DNA of 64,000 bases from Acidobacteria bacterium 28-1 (GTDB lineage: Bacteria; Acidobacteriota; Blastocatellia; Pyrinomonadales; Pyrinomonadaceae). Position numbers and translations under genes: made by a program. The stretch spans positions 1-64,000 of the forward strand of contig MWYZ01000086.1 of the NCBI GenBank assembly GCA_002050365.1. The letters are read 5' to 3'. The notes beneath the pieces are model-generated. The model did no database searches. It was not told where the DNA came from and saw only the letters and a list, made by a program, of their open reading frames with translations. Shown piece after piece: positions 59,885-64,000 of this stretch (the stretch's first letter is position 1; every line of letters starts with the position of its first letter).

Positions 59885-61384
59885 ATGACGGTAAATAATT
59901 TTCAGATTGATTCGGCAGCAATCAGCGACCGCGGCTTGAGCGAAAAACGCCCGCAGAACGAAGATTCTTATTTAGAACTAAACGAGCAAGGACTTTTCGC
60001 GGTTGCTGACGGCGTTGGCGGAGCGCAGGCAGGCGATGTCGCGTCGCAGATGGCGGTGGAAGTTCTCGGTGAAGCGTTTATTAATTTACATCAAAACGGC
60101 GATGCCGAAGAGATGATGAAGATAGCCATCGAGCGAGCGAATGAAGCGATTTTTCAAATGTCGCACGACCTTGAGCAACTCTCGACGATGGCGACGACAA
60201 TCGTTGCGCTGCACGTTTCGGGAAACATCGCAACCATCGGTCACGTCGGCGATTCGAGGCTTTACCGATTAGACCCAAAGGGAGATTTTTTCCGCGAAAC
60301 AGAAGATCATTCAGTGGTCGAAGAAGAAGTTCGTGCCGGACGAATGACCGCCGCCCAAGCCATCAATCATCCGAGCAAAAACATTATTTCTCGCGCACTC
60401 GGCGCGGAGCAGTCGGTAGTAGTTGATATGAAAACGATTATGATTGAGCCGAACACGACGTTTTTAATTTGTTCGGACGGCATTACGCGCCATATTGACG
60501 ATTTTCAACTGCGCGAACTTTTACTTTACAAAGACACGCCGGCGAACATCTGCCAGCGAATGAAAGAAATATGCTACGAGCGCGGCGCGGAAGACAATCT
60601 GACCGCCGTTATCGCCAGGGTTTCCGACAAAAGTGCTGAAACGAATCAAACACCTGCGGATTTAGAAGAATCAACCGTCGCTACGGCACGTCCGCTGCAA
60701 ACAAGTGGAGAAGTTCTCGCCGAGCCGTTTGTTCTTGAAGAAGATATTGCCACCCAACAGCTTGCAATGCCCGTAACGGCAGATTCTCAACCTCTAGAAA
60801 CAAATATTACAAACGAAACGAGCGAACGTCCCTTCATTCAAGAAACCGAAAGAACAGAGAAAATCTATCGCGCTGAAACACAAAACGCGAGCAGTTCATT
60901 TGGAAAATTCTTGTCTTCGCTGGCTTTATTACTTTTGGGCGCAGGTTTAGGTGCGGGTGCATATTACCTTTGGGCGCAAAATAATAAACCAGCGCCGACA
61001 CCGGTTATTACGGAAATGCAATCGCCGAACATTCCGTATTCGTCGTTTGAAGACGCGCGCCGGAGCGTGGACGGCGACCCGAACGCTTTTATCAATAAAA
61101 TCGTGAATTTACCACAAGATGCGGAAGGTTTGTATCTTTTGGGACGGGCTTATTTGTTGGCGGGAAAGTTTCCCGAAGCAAAAAAGACTTTGGACGAAGC
61201 GAGAAATAAACTTGCCCAAGCCAACGTCGTCAACAGTAAAGTTTTAGCAACAGACATTGCCTTGGGCTTAGCAATTATTGACGAAGCCGCCGCACAGAAT
61301 AAATTTCAAACTCAAGTAAAACCTAATAATTTAGAAACTAACTCGCAAATTAACGTCAATACAAACACAGCCATGCAAAGATAA
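59885..61384 (+). CDS. PP2C-family Ser/Thr phosphatase with membrane anchor and TPR-like tail (PstP-like)
   Basis: 499 residues. The PP2C domain (about 1-250) shows DRGLSEKRPQNEDSYL, VADGVGGAQAGDVAS, HVGDSRLYR, EDHSVVEE, CSDGITRHI and GAEDNLTAV, giving a complete two-metal site. A disordered linker is followed by one membrane segment (about 342-362, LLLLGAGLGAGAYYLWA) and a C-terminal TPR-like region (about 385-475) predicted outside. GGAGA lies before the ATG. It is the natural antagonist of the PknB-like kinase encoded at 52270. Confidence 0.93.
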   Translation: MTVNNFQIDSAAISDRGLSEKRPQNEDSYLELNEQGLFAVADGVGGAQAGDVASQMAVEVLGEAFINLHQNGDAEEMMKIAIERANEAIFQMSHDLEQLSTMATTIVALHVSGNIATIGHVGDSRLYRLDPKGDFFRETEDHSVVEEEVRAGRMTAAQAINHPSKNIISRALGAEQSVVVDMKTIMIEPNTTFLICSDGITRHIDDFQLRELLLYKDTPANICQRMKEICYERGAEDNLTAVIARVSDKSAETNQTPADLEESTVATARPLQTSGEVLAEPFVLEEDIATQQLAMPVTADSQPLETNITNETSERPFIQETERTEKIYRAETQNASSSFGKFLSSLALLLLGAGLGAGAYYLWAQNNKPAPTPVITEMQSPNIPYSSFEDARRSVDGDPNAFINKIVNLPQDAEGLYLLGRAYLLAGKFPEAKKTLDEARNKLAQANVVNSKVLATDIALGLAIIDEAAAQNKFQTQVKPNNLETNSQINVNTNTAMQR

Positions 61385-61411
61385 AATTAGGAAAGTTCAA
61401 CGTTTAGTAGT

Positions 61412-62212
61412 TCAATAGTTAAGCTGTCTCTTGGCTTCAAACAAAATCACGGCGGCTGAAACTGCTAAGTTCAAACTTTCCACGCCGTTTTCCATCGGAA
61501 TGATTAAATTTTCGGCAACTCTTTCTCTTTCCTTCCGGCTCAAGCCGTGGGCTTCCGAGCCGAAAATCAAAAGATGTGCCTTTCTCCAATCAATGTCCAA
61601 ATAGCTTTTTTCAGCATTGACATCGGCGCAAATCGAAACCAGATTTTTTTCTTCTGCCCAATCTAAAACTTCAAAAAAATCAGCATCCATCCAAATCGGC
61701 AGACGAAAACTCGCGCCCATCGCGCCGCGCAGAGCCTTCGGCGAAAAAGCGTCCGCCGAGTTTTTCGTTATAATCACGCCCGCGACATTCGCCGCTTCAC
61801 AAGTTCGCAAAATCGCGCCTAAATTTGTCGGATTGTTCGTTTTATGAAGTAGAACAACCAGCTGAAACCTCTTGTTTTCAGATAGCTTCGCTTCAATTAA
61901 ACTTTTATCAGTTGCAGGTTTTTCGCAAATTAGAATTACACCTTGCGAGTTTTTCGTATCGGAGAGAGAATCGAAAATTTTATCGGAAATTTGGGCGCGA
62001 TTGGAAAATTCAAGTAGTTGTAAAAATGTTTGTCCGCGTTCGCTGTTTGCGAAATCTTCAGTGAAAAATACGTCGGAAATTTTCAAGTTTGAACGCAAAA
62101 CTTCTTCTGCCAGCCGCACACCTTCAACAAAAATCGCATCTTTAACCAAAGAATCGCGCACCTTTCGCGCCCGAATTATTCTTTGATTTTCGCGGCTGGT
62201 AATTTTCAGCAT
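61412..62212 (-). CDS. SpoU/TrmH-family RNA 2'-O-methyltransferase
   Basis: 266 residues. The N-terminal substrate-binding domain (LKITSRENQRIIRARKVRDS) precedes the SPOUT catalytic domain with its three motifs: NPTNLGAILRTCEAANV, LLIFGSEAHGLS and LNLAVSAAVILFEA. It methylates a ribose in tRNA or 23S rRNA using S-adenosylmethionine; RlmB/TrmH subtype cannot be told by eye. It begins 17 bases from tRNA-Arg. Confidence 0.9.
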   Translation of the reverse strand: MLKITSRENQRIIRARKVRDSLVKDAIFVEGVRLAEEVLRSNLKISDVFFTEDFANSERGQTFLQLLEFSNRAQISDKIFDSLSDTKNSQGVILICEKPATDKSLIEAKLSENKRFQLVVLLHKTNNPTNLGAILRTCEAANVAGVIITKNSADAFSPKALRGAMGASFRLPIWMDADFFEVLDWAEEKNLVSICADVNAEKSYLDIDWRKAHLLIFGSEAHGLSRKERERVAENLIIPMENGVESLNLAVSAAVILFEAKRQLNY

Positions 62213-62228
62213 TCATTAAAAAGAAAAT

Positions 62229-62300
62229 ACTCGCGGCGGGATTTGAACCTGCGACTTCTTCCTTCGGAGGGAAGCACTCTATCCACTGAGCTACGCGAGC
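62229..62300 (-). tRNA. tRNA-Arg (CCG)
   Basis: 72 bases that fold into a full cloverleaf: acceptor GCTCGCG with CGCGAGT, D-arm GCTC..GAGT, anticodon stem CTTCC/GGAAG around CTCCGAA (anticodon CCG), T-loop TTCAAAT. One A-C mismatch sits in the T-stem. CCA is not encoded. Confidence 0.95.
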
Positions 62301-62307
62301 ATAAGTT

Positions 62308-62423
62308 TGAAATGGAAAATGGATAATGAAAAATGGAAAATGAAAAATCAAATTACAAAAAACTTAATTTTGAATATGCTACAGCATCTATCCTGAAATT
62401 ATCCATTATCCACTATCCGTTAA
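62308..62423. repeat. Heptamer repeat with inverted copy
   Basis: GGAAAAT/GGATAAT-type units (62313-62347) face ATCCATTATCCACTATCC (62401-62418) across an AT-rich spacer between tRNA-Arg and the cyclophilin gene. Confidence 0.75.
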
Positions 62424-63050
62424 TTATTTCGGTTGAATCGTTACGCTTTTGATAACGACATTTTCAAGCGGGCGTTCGCCTTGTTTCGGATTCACGCCGG
62501 AAATCGTGCGAACGTTGTTCATTCCTTCAGTAACTTTGCCGAAAATCGTATATTTATTGTCAAAGCCGGCTTCGCGTTTGAGCGTAATGAAAAACTGCGA
62601 ATTTGCCGAATCGTTGTCTTGACTGCGAGCCGCGCCGACAATTCCCGCTTCATATGGAATGTCGGAAAATTCAGCGACAACATTCGGTTTGTCGGAACTG
62701 CCCTTTCCGTCATTGGTCGGATCAGCGTCTTTTGAACTTGGGTCGCCGCCTTGAATCACCGATTGATTGATACGATGAAAAGTTGTGCCGTTATAAACAC
62801 CTTCTCTCGCCAATTCTTTGAAACGGGCAACCATTTTCGGCGCGATATTTGAATAAAGCTCGATTTTAATTGTGCCGAACGCGCCCGCATTCTCCATTTC
62901 GATAACGGCAATTTCCGGGTCGGCGACCGGCGCAACGCCCTTTTTAATTTCGGCAACGCGGTTGGCGTTATTGGCGGTCGGTTTTTTATCACACGATAAA
63001 AAAAGCAAAAACGAAAAAGTAACGAATAAAATTGAAATTTTTTTAACCAT
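62424..63050 (-). CDS. Cyclophilin-type peptidyl-prolyl isomerase, lipoprotein
   Basis: 208 residues from the ATG at 63050. A lipoprotein signal (FSFLLFLSC, acylated Cys at about 20) leads to the cyclophilin domain: FKELAREGVYNGTTFHRI, SVIQGGDPSSKD, NSQFFITL and DNKYTIFGKV. It catalyses proline isomerisation in the periplasm. A second cyclophilin follows beyond dtd. Confidence 0.92.
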   Translation of the reverse strand: MVKKISILFVTFSFLLFLSCDKKPTANNANRVAEIKKGVAPVADPEIAVIEMENAGAFGTIKIELYSNIAPKMVARFKELAREGVYNGTTFHRINQSVIQGGDPSSKDADPTNDGKGSSDKPNVVAEFSDIPYEAGIVGAARSQDNDSANSQFFITLKREAGFDNKYTIFGKVTEGMNNVRTISGVNPKQGERPLENVVIKSVTIQPK

Positions 63051-63087
63051 AATTAGAATAATTTCCTTCGCGGAAAATATAAATTTT

Positions 63088-63537
63088 TCAGAATAATTTT
63101 TCGCTGTCAAGTAAAATTGTCACCGGACCGTTGTTTACTAGTTCGACTTTCATCATCGCCTGAAAACGTCCAGTTTCGACTTTGCCGATTTGCTTTCTGG
63201 CTTCGAAGACAAAAAACTCGTAAAGTTTATTAGCTTTTTCTAGCGCGGCGGCTTTGATAAATGATGGACGACGACCTTTTCGTGCATCGCCGTAGAGAGT
63301 AAATTGTGAAACGACCAGCAGTTCACCCTTAATATCGAGCAAAGATAAATTCATCTTTGCTTCCGCGTCTTCAAAGATGCGGAGATTGAGAGTTTTTTCT
63401 AAAAGATAGATGGCTTCCTTTTCAGAATCTTCATCCGATACGCCCAACAATACCAAAATTCCTTGACCGATTTTCCCGACAATTTTATCGTTAACTAAAA
63501 CCTTAGCGCGGGAAACTCTCTGCAAAACAGCTCTCAT
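63088..63537 (-). CDS. dtd: D-aminoacyl-tRNA deacylase
   Basis: 149 residues from the ATG at 63537 ([15 protein letters not shown]), the universal start; upstream open frame is repeat sequence. The active-site segments [17 protein letters not shown] and [11 protein letters not shown] are intact. It removes D-amino acids (and glycine from mischarged tRNA-Ala). Confidence 0.95.
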   Translation of the reverse strand: MRAVLQRVSRAKVLVNDKIVGKIGQGILVLLGVSDEDSEKEAIYLLEKTLNLRIFEDAEAKMNLSLLDIKGELLVVSQFTLYGDARKGRRPSFIKAAALEKANKLYEFFVFEARKQIGKVETGRFQAMMKVELVNNGPVTILLDSEKLF

Positions 63538-63637
63538 AAAAAGGAAAAGGGAAAAGGGGAAAAAGGGAAAGAGTGGAAAAGTTGATCGAATGAACAGTGC
63601 AACTTTTCCCCTTTTTCCCCCTTTTCCCTTTTTAACC
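63538..63637. repeat. Heptamer-style repeat with inverted copy
   Basis: GGAAAAG/GGGAAAA units (63541-63570) face CTTTTCCCCTTTTTCCCCC (63605-63623) with further units to 63633. It lies directly upstream of dtd and overlaps the stop of the next cyclophilin gene. Confidence 0.75.
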
Positions 63638-64000
63638 TTGCTCCTCAACGGTTACTTTCTCCATTACCACTTTCTCAAGCGGTTTATCGCGCTCGTTGGT
63701 TCGAACTTCGGCGATAGCGTCAACCACGTCTTGTCCTTCGATGACTTGCCCGAATTTTACATAAAGCGGCGGCAAAGGATAATCAGTGTGCATTATAAAA
63801 AATTGCGAGCCGTTAGTATTCGGTCCCGAATTCGCCATTGCGACCGTGCCTTTGTTGTACGTGCCTTGGTAAAGCGTTGAGCTTTTATCAATCTCGTCGT
63901 CGAACTTTCCACCCCACGCCGATTCGCCGCCGTAACCTTCGCCGAGCGGGTCGCCGCCCTGCACCATAAAGTTTTTGATAACGCGGTGAAAAATCACGCC
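63632..64000 (-). CDS. Cyclophilin-type peptidyl-prolyl isomerase (partial, N-terminus off the window)
   Basis: C-terminal 122 residues of a cyclophilin: [38 protein letters not shown] and [17 protein letters not shown]. The Arg, Gln and Phe residues of the active site are present. The frame is open at the right edge, so the N-terminus and any signal peptide are unseen. Confidence 0.93.
   Translation of the reverse strand, partial: GVIFHRVIKNFMVQGGDPLGEGYGGESAWGGKFDDEIDKSSTLYQGTYNKGTVAMANSGPNTNGSQFFIMHTDYPLPPLYVKFGQVIEGQDVVDAIAEVRTNERDKPLEKVVMEKVTVEEQG

Overview
The window reads as a mid-GC (mid-40s % by eye), densely coded bacterial chromosome. The mix of many FHA proteins, Pkn-type kinases and PP2C phosphatases with a rimP-nusA-infB operon, MacAB-type exporters, UDP-sugar and O-antigen genes, and S41 and cyclophilin proteins fits an Acidobacteriota lineage, most likely Blastocatellia/Pyrinomonadales. 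That placement is inference; no rRNA or other decisive marker is present.

Layout. 1-10 kb is an eroded accessory region: the edge of an IS transposase, a PD40 beta-propeller protein, a secreted UPF0173-type hydrolase, a MocR/PdxR regulator broken by one TAA codon, a frameshifted DUF1579-like gene, NIPSNAP, cupin and PNPOx-like genes, a truncated YcaQ-like gene fused head-on into a SemiSWEET-like gene, then glf and a glycosyltransferase. 10-23 kb holds a YciE-like protein, an S41 protease, a TonB-C protein, an OppD/OppF ATPase pair without permeases, a Yip1 protein, and a MacAB-like export operon interrupted by a 7TM protein and a DUF4160/DUF2442 pair. 23-29 kb is a phosphosignalling cluster (zinc ribbon-FHA, zinc ribbon-kinase-FHA, RDD, FHA-GAF-RsbU). 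29-33 kb has a sugar epimerase, UDP-glucose dehydrogenase, and two paralogous secreted FecR-like proteins. 33-42 kb is the translation operon rimP-nusA-infB-[YoeB module]-rbfA-nrnA followed by cobO, a Uma2 gene and nth. 42-49 kb carries DegT aminotransferase, TPR and O-antigen ligase genes, pssA and psd. 49-61 kb has dnaX and a cell-wall signalling cluster (DUF3662-FHA, kinase with SH3b, second FHA, PBP2, FtsW/RodA, PP2C) like the actinobacterial fhaA-pstP-rodA-pbpA-pknB locus. 61-64 kb has a SpoU methyltransferase, tRNA-Arg(CCG), two cyclophilins and dtd.

Two features dominate what ordinary genes do not explain. First, many intergenic gaps carry short tandem units of about 7 bp followed by their reverse complement, with a different unit at each site; several genes end inside these arrays. 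REPIN-like inverted doublets also occur. Second, a 1010-bp exact tandem duplication at 56833-58852 makes an in-frame FtsW-PBP chimera while leaving both parent genes whole.

Functionally the window links envelope building (PBP2/FtsW, phospholipid synthesis, nucleotide sugars, O-antigen) to Ser/Thr phosphorylation read by FHA domains, next to the core translation-factor operon. Four broken genes (3 in the first 7 kb, 1 at 33.2 kb) and an IS fragment suggest ongoing local decay, although the single-base lesions could also be sequencing errors.
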